Shown here: positions 7,303 to 13,504 of the stretch, piece after piece
How the letters are laid out: every line of letters starts with the position of its first letter
How positions within the stretch are numbered: position 1 is the stretch's first letter
Assembly: GCA_965370435.1 (NCBI GenBank)
Contig: CBDUUP010000081.1
Coordinates: forward strand, 1 to 14,085
Direction of reading: 5' to 3'
From: CBDUUP01 sp965370435
GTDB lineage: Bacteria > Chloroflexota > Anaerolineae > Anaerolineales > UBA11579
DNA: 14,085 bases
The notes under the pieces: generated by a model
Told to the model about the DNA's origin: nothing
The model's database searches: none
Seen by the model: only the letters and a program-made list of their open reading frames with translations
Translations under genes and position numbers: made by a program

Positions 7303-7353
7303 AACCACAAAGGCACGAAGGCACAAAGAAAAACAAAAACTTCGTGTCTTTGT
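7303..7353. repeat. ACCACAAAG-type intergenic hairpin repeat; possible terminator of the ABC operon
   Basis: The arms 7307-7320 and 7340-7353 pair over 14 bp with one G-T wobble. On the plus strand the hairpin ends in TTTT, so it may terminate the permease transcript. The same A/C/G-rich motif (AACCACAAAGGCAC...) recurs in diverged form near 11.45 kb. From memory, relatives of this element are scattered between genes in many environmental bacterial genomes. Confidence 0.65.
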
Positions 7354-7394
7354 TTTAAAAAAAGAAAAGCGCCCGAATGTAGTTCGGGCGCTTT
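7354..7394 (-). terminator. Intrinsic terminator of the lipoprotein gene
   Basis: A perfect 12-bp inverted repeat (7366-7377 with 7383-7394, AAAGCGCCCGAA/TTCGGGCGCTTT) has a 5-nt loop. On the minus strand it is followed by a long T tract. It lies 36 nt past the lipoprotein stop, facing the hairpin that ends the convergent ABC operon. Confidence 0.87.
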
Positions 7395-7429
7395 ATCTAT
7401 CCGGTGTATCTGGTGAGTTGATTATTGGG

Positions 7430-8320
7430 CTACGGCGCAGGAACCTTGACGGTCAGAGCATCGAACTCAACGTGGGAATTGCCCGCCATTCCCGCTCCAA
7501 CACCAATGCCGATCAAGCCGCCGGTGTAGGAGTCATCTTCAGCGCTGCCCATGAAAATATTGTTGACCCATAAGCTCAAGGTATTTCCCTGGCAGGTGGC
7601 GATGATATCGTTGGGCAGTTGGTGGTCGCCGGTGTTGATGGCGCTGGTGGCGCCATTGGCGAGGGTGTCGATGTTGTAATAGGTGCCATCCAGGTAAGAT
7701 ACTTTCAGGATGCCCCAGTAGCCGTCGGTGTGAAAGAAGAATTCGTACCAGCCGTCATCGGAGTAGCGGCACACCACGCTGGTGAAGGTGAAGGGGCGGT
7801 CCAGTACGGTGATGGTGTTGGCGGTGATCTCTACGTCAGCCGCTCCCAGGTCCACGCCGTAGATGGCGGTGATGTTGGTGTATAACTTGGGGACTTCAAA
7901 ATGATAGGTGCCCCGCAAGATCTCGGCCACGTACCCGCCTTTCAACTGGGCTTTGAAACCCTCCCCGGCGTAATCGTGGACGTCGGATTTCCACCAGGGG
8001 AAGGAGGTCCAATCTGTAAGGTCGTTAAAGTCGGTGACGTAGAGGACTTCTCCTGGCGGGGGGCCGGGGGTGTTAGTTGGGATGGGCGCTTCGGTGGACG
8101 GGGCTTCGGTTGTCGCCAGGTCTGGTATGTTGGTAGAGGTTGGCCCTGCCGGAACATCTGTATCGTCCGGCAGGGGGGCATCGGTTTGGACGGGGGTATC
8201 GCTAGGGTTGAAGTCTGGCGCGACGGTGCCCGGCCCGGGAGTCGTAGCTGGGAGATTACAGCCTGTCAACAGCAGGATGAGCACTGCCGCCCCAAGTAAG
8301 ATAGTTGTTTTTCGGTTCAT
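7430..8320 (-). CDS. Secreted lipoprotein with a Pro/Thr-rich linker and a concanavalin/LamG-like domain
   Basis: This 296-residue protein has a lipoprotein signal (MNRKTTILLG..., hydrophobic core 7-18, lipobox L18-T-G-C21), so C21 should be lipidated. Residues 22-90 form a low-complexity linker rich in Pro, Thr and Asp (TNTPGPPPG), expected to be an extended cell-wall spacer. Residues 91-296 form a beta-rich domain opening EVLYVTDFNDLTDW and closing GLIGIGVGAG...VEFDALTV. This is the pattern of LamG/concanavalin-like jelly rolls that bind or process carbohydrate. Two cysteines (184 and 243) could form a disulfide. GAGGAG lies about 6 nt before the ATG. It is a single-gene unit with its own terminator. 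Similar lipoproteins are frequent in Anaerolineae. A surface carbohydrate-binding role is inferred; no catalytic residues can be assigned. Confidence 0.82.
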   Translation of the reverse strand: MNRKTTILLGAAVLILLLTGCNLPATTPGPGTVAPDFNPSDTPVQTDAPLPDDTDVPAGPTSTNIPDLATTEAPSTEAPIPTNTPGPPPGEVLYVTDFNDLTDWTSFPWWKSDVHDYAGEGFKAQLKGGYVAEILRGTYHFEVPKLYTNITAIYGVDLGAADVEITANTITVLDRPFTFTSVVCRYSDDGWYEFFFHTDGYWGILKVSYLDGTYYNIDTLANGATSAINTGDHQLPNDIIATCQGNTLSLWVNNIFMGSAEDDSYTGGLIGIGVGAGMAGNSHVEFDALTVKVPAP

Positions 8321-8491
8321 TTTTCACTCCTCAAATAGGTTGTTTCTATTGGGTTATCATACACCGGTTTTCGAAAACGCGGGAGAAAAATTTTCACTAA
8401 CCTTGGAAGATCATATTTAGGCTATAATTCGGATATATAAGGTATAATTCCACATAATAATATTACGACCGCTAGAAAGGAGATGAGCGCC
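8321..8491. promoter_or_regulatory. Divergent control region between the lipoprotein and pilin genes
   Basis: Pilin side: two TATAAT hexamers (8423-8428 and 8443-8448), each within TATAATTC and 20 bp apart, are candidate -10 boxes; only a poorly spaced TTGGAA (8403-8408) precedes them. Lipoprotein side: TATGAT (8361-8356 on the minus strand) is a candidate -10 with no good -35. A perfect 12-bp palindrome, GTTTTCGAAAAC (8367-8378), sits just upstream of it, which would suit an activator or repressor. All of this is by inspection. Confidence 0.4.
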
Positions 8492-8638
8492 ATGTTGTTT
8501 TCGACCTCAGAATCAGGACAGGGTTTGGTTGAGTATGCGTTAATTCTTATTTTGGTTGCCGTTGCTGTGATTATCATTTTAGCTTTGCTCGGTCCGGCGA
8601 TCGCCAATATGTTCCAGACGGTGGTCCAAGCTATATAG
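8492..8638 (+). CDS. Flp/Fap-type prepilin (type IVb pilin), 48 residues
   Basis: This small gene is easily missed because of its length. The product begins MLFSTSESGQGLVEYALILI. A short leader ends at G9, giving prepilin peptidase cleavage before Q10, with the diagnostic Glu at +5 (E14) followed by Y15. A single hydrophobic helix (about 16-34) follows, then LLGPAIANMFQ and a short tail. This is the Flp pilin pattern. AAAGGAG (8476-8482) lies 9 nt before ATG 8492; an in-frame ATG at 8483 touches the ribosome site and is less likely. It has its own terminator and no tad/cpa assembly genes beside it, so peptidase and assembly ATPase must come from elsewhere. Expected product: subunit of a thin adhesive or secretion-type pilus. 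Confidence 0.9.
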   Translation: MLFSTSESGQGLVEYALILILVAVAVIIILALLGPAIANMFQTVVQAI

Positions 8639-8666
8639 CAGGATCGGACGATATGGCTTGCGAGAC

Positions 8667-8690
8667 AAGCTCTGAACGTCAGGGCTTTTT
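8667..8690 (+). terminator. Intrinsic terminator after the pilin gene
   Basis: The arms 8667-8675 (AAGCTCTGA) and 8679-8687 (TCAGGGCTT) form a 9-bp stem with one U-G pair and a 3-nt loop, running into TTTTT (8686-8690). It lies 28 nt past the pilin stop. A second small stem (8656-8670) precedes it. Confidence 0.8.
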
Positions 8691-8800
8691 CGCATATCTA
8701 CAAGATTCGGGTTTTAATCAATATCGACGAGATGTGATAAGATGTCTCCGCGTGTATCCGAGTTTTTCATCTAGATCGAATTGATCCCAGGAGTGAATTG

Positions 8801-9307
8801 GTGGAAGCGATTAAATTGGTCATCTTTGATATAGACGGAACGCTCACCGAGTTAGTTCCCGAAATCCAGCAGGCCAACCCCAAACAGCCTACGCCCAACA
8901 AGTTGGGGGAACAGCGCCCCCGTGCGGGTGTGGTGGAAAAGTTGGCCGAACTGCAAGCCGCGGGGGTGAAGATCGCCCTGGCGACCAACCGGGGCGGGGT
9001 GGCCTGGGGCTTCAACACCCTGGAGGATGCCCAAGCCCTGGCTGGCGAGGCCGCCGATCTCTGCGGTATCCCCGATGCAGCCACCTACATTTGCCCCCAT
9101 CACGCCAAAGCGCGCGGCCCCCGCACGGTTCGGGAGTACGCCATCGAGTGCGACTGCCGCAAACCCAAACCGGGGATGCTCCTCCAGGCGATGAAGGAGG
9201 CAGGCATCACTCCCGAAGAGTCTCTCTTCGTCGGCGATATGGACAGCGACCGCCAGGCGGCTGAGGCCGCGGGGGTGCGCTTCGAGTGGGCGGAGGGGTA
9301 TTTTTAA
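8801..9307 (+). CDS. HAD-IIIA family phosphatase, GmhB/HisB-N-like
   Basis: This 168-residue HAD hydrolase has motif I LVIFDIDGTL (nucleophile D10, acid/base D12), motif II LATN (T62), the conserved lysine in CRKPKPGML and motif IV FVGDMDSD. Between motifs II and III a cluster C98-P-H-H...C117-x-C119 matches the zinc-binding insert of D-glycero-heptose-1,7-bisphosphate phosphatase (GmhB) and related HAD-IIIA enzymes. It probably removes phosphate from a sugar phosphate or related small molecule in the cytoplasm, but the exact substrate cannot be fixed. AGGAG sits 7 nt before GTG 8801, which I choose over the adjacent in-frame TTG 8798 (4 nt spacing). No partner heptose-pathway genes are visible, so a heptose role is not implied. 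Confidence 0.85.
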   Translation: MEAIKLVIFDIDGTLTELVPEIQQANPKQPTPNKLGEQRPRAGVVEKLAELQAAGVKIALATNRGGVAWGFNTLEDAQALAGEAADLCGIPDAATYICPHHAKARGPRTVREYAIECDCRKPKPGMLLQAMKEAGITPEESLFVGDMDSDRQAAEAAGVRFEWAEGYF

Positions 9308-9312
9308 ACTTA

Positions 9313-9335
9313 GGGGCAGGGCTTGTCCCCGCCCC
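9313..9335. repeat. GC-rich intergenic palindrome
   Basis: GGGGC and GCCCC, then GGG and CCC, pair around a CTTGT loop with one A/C mismatch. It lies 6 nt past the HAD gene stop. No T tract follows, so a terminator role is weak. It looks like a repetitive extragenic palindrome. Confidence 0.5.
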
Positions 9336-9393
9336 ATACACATCAAGTTGCTTGTAGAAATGCACGCCGATTTTATTCTCAATTCCCCAATTC

Positions 9394-9430
9394 TGTCATT
9401 CCGCGGTGCGAAGCGCCGAGGAATCCCTAG
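9394..9430. repeat. TGTCATTCC...GGAATCCCTAGG intergenic hairpin repeat
   Basis: A stepped hairpin pairs ATTCC/GGAAT (9398-9402 with 9420-9424), CGG/CCG and GC/GC around a GAA loop. From memory, close relatives (GTCATTCTGAG...GAAGAATCTC) occur as dispersed intergenic elements in several phyla. It lies between the convergent HAD and acetyltransferase genes; the rest of 9308-9468 shows no gene. Confidence 0.6.
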
Positions 9431-9468
9431 GTTTATATGCCGATATTCCCTTTACCATTCTCCAGGAT

Positions 9469-10254
9469 CTATTTTCTAAGTTCCACCATCCACTCGTAAT
9501 ACCTGCCCACGACTTCAAACCCCAATTTCTCATAACAGGCGATAGCGCTGGCGTTATCGGTCCTGACGTTCAGGCCGATGGCCTCCACCGTCTCCAGCAG
9601 GGATTGGCACAACCGCGCCGTGACGATGGTCGCCAGCCCCTGGCCGCGATGATTGGGGAGGGTGGTGATGTTGCCCAGCGCGGCCACCTTGTAGCGGGGC
9701 GAATAGACGTGGACTCCCCCCACGCTGACCAGCCGTTCATCCTCCCAAAGGCCGAAGTACTGCCCGGTCTCCAACATGCGGGAGTCAAACCAGTTGCCGG
9801 GGTAGCTGGCCTGGTAGAGGGCTTCGATGGCGGAAAGGTCTTCGCCGGTAAGCGTCGCCACCGCTGAGGCGTCATATTCCGCCAGGCGGGAGGTATCCTT
9901 CAAGCCCATCTTGTAATGCTCCCCATGCGATTCGAAACGATACCGCTCGCTTAGTTCCCGCTCCATCCCCGGGCTGAGGTGGGCATAAAACTCCGGGGGC
10001 AGCAGGCGGCGGATTCCCCAGAGCAGTTCCGGCAAGGGAGCCTCTTTCCCCGCCATCGCCAGCAGGGTGGGCGGATGGATGCCGGTGTAGAACAACGCGA
10101 TAGCCTGAACCGCCTCGCCCTCTTTCAGAGCGTGCCAGGTGGTGTAAGGCCAGAAGAAATCGTCCAGGTCGCCCAGGCGGTAGATATTGAGGAAAGTGTC
10201 CTGGCGGAGGAAGGTTTCAATCTCGGCTTTGTCGTGGAGGAAGATGGGGTTCAT
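9469..10254 (-). CDS. GNAT-family N-acetyltransferase
   Basis: This 261-residue protein carries a GNAT domain in its C-terminal half (about 130-261). The acetyl-CoA loop of motif A is ITTLPNHRGQGLATIV (196-211), and motif B includes NVRTDNASAIACYEKLGFEVVG (about 229-250). The N-terminal half (DTFLNIYRLGDLDDFFWPY...) is a divergent GNAT-like or substrate-binding half. The layout resembles the predicted acetyltransferases found widely in Chloroflexota and Firmicutes. The ATG at 10254 is preferred over a TTG at 10278 because it avoids overlap with the upstream nuclease gene and fits the domain start, though no clear ribosome site precedes either. It sits 10 nt after the nuclease gene stop and may be co-transcribed with it. 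The acyl acceptor is unknown. Confidence 0.88.
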   Translation of the reverse strand: MNPIFLHDKAEIETFLRQDTFLNIYRLGDLDDFFWPYTTWHALKEGEAVQAIALFYTGIHPPTLLAMAGKEAPLPELLWGIRRLLPPEFYAHLSPGMERELSERYRFESHGEHYKMGLKDTSRLAEYDASAVATLTGEDLSAIEALYQASYPGNWFDSRMLETGQYFGLWEDERLVSVGGVHVYSPRYKVAALGNITTLPNHRGQGLATIVTARLCQSLLETVEAIGLNVRTDNASAIACYEKLGFEVVGRYYEWMVELRK

Positions 10255-10264
10255 AAAGCTTGTT

Positions 10265-11350
10265 TTAAGTATTGTCAATCGCTAATAAATGTTCTAGTGC
10301 ATCAATAAGCTGGTCTACAACTGGGGTCCAAGCCTCATGGGGAATTACAGGAGACTTAACATTTGTTTTAGGTATTTTGTCACCGATAGGCTTGATTTGT
10401 CTAAGAGCGTCGAGATATTTCTCTCTCCACTGAAGCACCTTTTCATTGTCATCTAACCATACATAATTGATGGTCAAGTCACCGTTTGTCCACACGGAGT
10501 AAACCGACCTGATACTCAAACTATGAAATTTAGGATTAAAAGCCCCTAGGTGCTTTCCCGTACCCCAGTTAATATCATCCGCTTTTTCCCTGGAGAAATT
10601 GTATAGGCTGTGGATGGCATTGACTGCATCAGCGTCTGAAATTTGGGCCTTGACTTTGATGAAAAAAGAGTCCTCATCCCATCTTGCCCGTGGTGGCGAT
10701 ACCGAAACAACTTTCTTTTTGCTCTCTGTGCCGAAAAGATGGGGAATCAGAATCTCGAAATCGTCGTGTTGATAGTATTCTAATTCAACAGCGTAAATGG
10801 TGAATTGGCTATTTTGATTGATGAATAATATTAGATCTTTCAGCGAGGAGGGTACGGTATCCATTAAAACCAGGAACCGAAATGAGCCATTGACCAGGTT
10901 TTGTTTGACCGCTTGAATTATTTCGTCACTTGCCTCTTCACTGGTTCCAAACTTATCGGCGAGACTTTCCAAAAAACCGTCCCCTGTATCTTTTATAAGA
11001 CGTTGGTTTATCCTTTGTATCCAATCTTCGGGATTATCATAGAAAGCCCACAGTGATGCACCGTAATCCAGAACTTGTGCAATCACGCGGCGTTTGTCCG
11101 TATTCTTGTATAGTTTGGTTTCGATAATATAAATATTTCCTTCTCTATCTACTCCCAGAATATCAATACTCCCCGCGTTTATCGAAAATTCTCTACCCAA
11201 GACGAAAAACTCAAGGTCTTCTTGAATCTCATCCCAGGGAATACTCTCAGGGTTTTCAAAGATATATTTCTGCAAGTCAGTTTCTTGAGAGAATCCGCTC
11301 TTGTCAATTTTTATAGCGTTCTTGCCTTTCTTTGATATGATGATTGGCAT
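10265..11350 (-). CDS. Stand-alone PD-(D/E)XK nuclease-like protein (NucS/DUF91-like N-terminal domain)
   Basis: In this 361-residue protein, residues about 20-105 form a restriction-endonuclease-like core: E23 in SQETDLQKYI, D63 in AGSIDILGVDREGN, E77-T-K79 in IYIIETKLYKN and Q92xxxY96. This gives the D...ExK...Q arrangement of the nuclease superfamily that includes NucS/DUF91. Residues about 110-361 have no family I recognise and contain several aromatic and beta-rich stretches. AAGGAAGG lies about 6 nt before the ATG. The gene is clearly AT-richer than its neighbours (about 40% G+C against more than 60% by eye), so it may be acquired. A DNA repair, anti-element or decayed restriction role is possible. 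No methylase or helicase gene is adjacent. Confidence 0.78.
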   Translation of the reverse strand: MPIIISKKGKNAIKIDKSGFSQETDLQKYIFENPESIPWDEIQEDLEFFVLGREFSINAGSIDILGVDREGNIYIIETKLYKNTDKRRVIAQVLDYGASLWAFYDNPEDWIQRINQRLIKDTGDGFLESLADKFGTSEEASDEIIQAVKQNLVNGSFRFLVLMDTVPSSLKDLILFINQNSQFTIYAVELEYYQHDDFEILIPHLFGTESKKKVVSVSPPRARWDEDSFFIKVKAQISDADAVNAIHSLYNFSREKADDINWGTGKHLGAFNPKFHSLSIRSVYSVWTNGDLTINYVWLDDNEKVLQWREKYLDALRQIKPIGDKIPKTNVKSPVIPHEAWTPVVDQLIDALEHLLAIDNT

Positions 11351-11432
11351 TATAGCCTTCCTTAAATTTCACAAGCTGACCATTTGCAGACCATATTGAT
11401 TCAGCAATAATTGTTCGGGGTTTGCTTACAAT

Positions 11433-11480
11433 AGAGACACAAAGACTAAAAAACTCTGTGTTCTCTGTGTCTCTGTGGTA
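11433..11480. repeat. Second ACCACAGAG-type intergenic hairpin repeat
   Basis: The arms 11433-11445 and 11462-11474 pair over 13 positions with one mismatch. Read on the minus strand, the element begins TACCACAGAGACACAGAGAA, a diverged relative of the repeat at 7303-7353. It fills most of the gap between the ABC permease stop (11497) and the nuclease leader. Confidence 0.62.
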
Positions 11481-11496
11481 AATCAATAAAACATAC

Positions 11497-12465
11497 CTAC
11501 TCCTCCCCAAAAGTCGAACCCAACGCCATCGGCGGCTCGGCCCGCAGCAAGGCCCGCAGGGGAGGCTGCAGCCGGCGGGGCATCAACCCGATCAGCCGAA
11601 CGGTGTAATCGCTGCCCACGATCAGCAGCACGGCGATCATCAGCAGCCAGGGCAGGGTGTTGAAGGCCACCGCCGACCCCCCGGAGCCTTGCAGTTCGGT
11701 CGCCAGCCACTTGGTGGCCCCGTAGACCAGGACGCCGAAGGCCCCCCGGATGGGCGACCAGCCGCCAAAGATGACCATAGCCAGCGCGATCCAGCCCAGC
11801 CCCAGGATGTGGTTATCGCTCCAGCCGATCTTCACACCCAAGGAATAAGAGGCGCCCGCAATGCCTATGAGCGCACCGCCCACCGCCGAATACACGTAGC
11901 GCACCCGGTTCACCCTCACCCCTCGGGCGAAGGCCGCCTCCGGCCGCTCGCCCACGCTGCGCAGGTGCAGGCCTGGCTGGGTGCGGAACAGCCACCACCA
12001 GGTCACGACGACCAACGCCAACGCAAAATACACGATGAGGTCCTGGTCGAAGAAGACTGGCCCCAGGAGAGGGAGGTCTTTCAGCAAGGGGATGGGGAGG
12101 TGTTGGATGGTCGGCCCTTTCAGGCGGGTGTAGTTCTGCCCCAGGAAGTTCGCCAGATCGACGCCCAAGAGAGTCAGCACGAAGCCGATGGCGACCTGGT
12201 TCTGCCGCAGGCGGATGCTGCCGAAGGCGACGATGAGGGCGAAGAGCGCGCTCACCGCCGCCGCGGCCAGGAAGCCCAGCCATAGGTTGCCGGTAATGAA
12301 ACTGATGACGAACCCGGTCATGGCCGAGATCAGCATGCTGCCGTCCAGCGAGAGGTTGATGACCCCGGCCCGCTCGGTGAGCGTCTCTCCACAAACCGCT
12401 ATGATGAGGGGGGAGGACTGGAGCATGATCGAGGCCAGAATATTGACCCATTGACTGTCATTCAT
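11497..12465 (-). CDS. BMP-type nucleoside/simple-sugar ABC transporter, second permease
   Basis: This 322-residue integral membrane protein of the BPD_transp_2 class has about eight to nine hydrophobic helices and the hallmark motif ERAGVINLSLDGSML (31-45). This corresponds to the ERxGVVNIGxEG signature of NupQ/YufQ- and RbsC-like permeases. A cytoplasmic coupling loop occurs around LRSVGERPEAAFARGVRV. It is the last gene of the transporter operon, and its start overlaps the upstream permease gene by 8 nt. Together with the other permease and the duplicated ATPase it would import purine nucleosides or related sugars delivered by a BMP-type lipoprotein, which should be encoded beyond the right edge. 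Substrate is inferred from the family. Confidence 0.9.
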   Translation of the reverse strand: MNDSQWVNILASIMLQSSPLIIAVCGETLTERAGVINLSLDGSMLISAMTGFVISFITGNLWLGFLAAAAVSALFALIVAFGSIRLRQNQVAIGFVLTLLGVDLANFLGQNYTRLKGPTIQHLPIPLLKDLPLLGPVFFDQDLIVYFALALVVVTWWWLFRTQPGLHLRSVGERPEAAFARGVRVNRVRYVYSAVGGALIGIAGASYSLGVKIGWSDNHILGLGWIALAMVIFGGWSPIRGAFGVLVYGATKWLATELQGSGGSAVAFNTLPWLLMIAVLLIVGSDYTVRLIGLMPRRLQPPLRALLRAEPPMALGSTFGEE

Positions 12466-13504
12466 TTAGCGCCTCTTTTCGGGCCAAGCCCAGTTTCCCG
12501 GCATCGCCGAACAAGAGGGTCAACAGCACCAGAACCCCGGTGATAATGCCGCCCAGAGCCGGGTCCAGCCCGGTGAGGGTGTGCATGGTGTTGCTGCCGG
12601 TGAGTACGGCGGCGAAGAAGAAAGCGATGAAAGGCACCCAGCCTATCCGGTAGGCGGCCAGCATGACCACCAAAAGGGCCAGGTAGCCGATGCCTCCGGC
12701 GATGTTGGGGCGCAGGTTGGGCGTGTCGAACCATCCCAACACCCGCACCGCGCCGCCCAGCCCGGCCAAGGCTCCGCAGAACATCATTGCCAGGATTGTT
12801 TCCCGTTCGCTGGAGACGCCCAGCAAGAAAGCCGAGCGGGCGTTCTTCCCCAACGCCTTGAGCTTGAGGCCCCAGAAGGAATTTTTCAGGGCTACGTAAA
12901 CCAGCCCGAAGGCCAGGAGGGTCAACCCCAGGGTGAGGGGGCTGAATTTGGAATCGCCGAAGAAAGGCAGCAGCGCGGCCTCCTGGAAGGGGTCGGTGGC
13001 GTTGGAGCCGCCGCTCTCCGGGTGCCAGGGGCCTAATATCAGGTAGAGGATCAGAATTTTGGTCAGGCTGTTGAGCGCCAGACCGCCGAAGATCTCATGC
13101 ACTCGTCCCCTGGTTTTCAACGCCCCCGCAATGGCCGCCCACAGCGCCCCGGCTGCCATCGCCATGAGGATCTCCGCGGGGATCAGCACGTAGCCGGGCG
13201 CATCCAGTTTCAGGGCCACCCAACTGGCCGCCACCGCGCCCAGCGTCATCTGCCCTTCCACGCCGATGTTCCATAGTCCGGCAGTGAAGGTGACCAGCAA
13301 GCCCAGCGCGCACAAGGTCAAGGGCACCCAGAAGGCGATGGTGTTGAGTATTTTTTTCTGGCTGCCGAAAGCGCCCCGCCACATGGCGGAAAATGATTCC
13401 CCCGGATCGGCGTCAAAAATCAGGATCAGTAAGGTGATGAACAGGAGCGCGGCCAGAAGCGGCACGATAGGCCAGACTCTTTCGAGCCAACGAGGAATTT
13501 TCAT
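12458..13504 (-). CDS. BMP-type nucleoside/simple-sugar ABC transporter, first permease
   Basis: This 348-residue membrane protein has an N-terminal helix at about 11-30, then multiple helices. The BPD_transp_2 hallmark GLWNIGVEGQMTLGA lies at about 76-90, followed by GRVHEIFGGLALNSL (133-147), the position of the usual NEVI...LN loop, and the coupling stretch LKALGKNARSAFLLGVS. It matches NupP/YufP-like first permeases in length and order. Its ATG overlaps the ATPase stop by 4 nt (ATGA) and its end overlaps the second permease gene by 8 nt, so the three genes are translationally coupled. Forms a heterodimeric channel with the second permease. Confidence 0.9.
   Translation of the reverse strand: MKIPRWLERVWPIVPLLAALLFITLLILIFDADPGESFSAMWRGAFGSQKKILNTIAFWVPLTLCALGLLVTFTAGLWNIGVEGQMTLGAVAASWVALKLDAPGYVLIPAEILMAMAAGALWAAIAGALKTRGRVHEIFGGLALNSLTKILILYLILGPWHPESGGSNATDPFQEAALLPFFGDSKFSPLTLGLTLLAFGLVYVALKNSFWGLKLKALGKNARSAFLLGVSSERETILAMMFCGALAGLGGAVRVLGWFDTPNLRPNIAGGIGYLALLVVMLAAYRIGWVPFIAFFFAAVLTGSNTMHTLTGLDPALGGIITGVLVLLTLLFGDAGKLGLARKEALNE

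Noticed and set aside
10255..10278. TTG start at 10278 for the acetyltransferase
   Set aside because: It would overlap the nuclease stop. The ATG at 10254 fits the domain start.
11304..11510. 68-codon minus-strand frame before the nuclease gene
   Set aside because: It is largely the translated hairpin repeat (HRDTENTEF) plus the leader of the nuclease gene.
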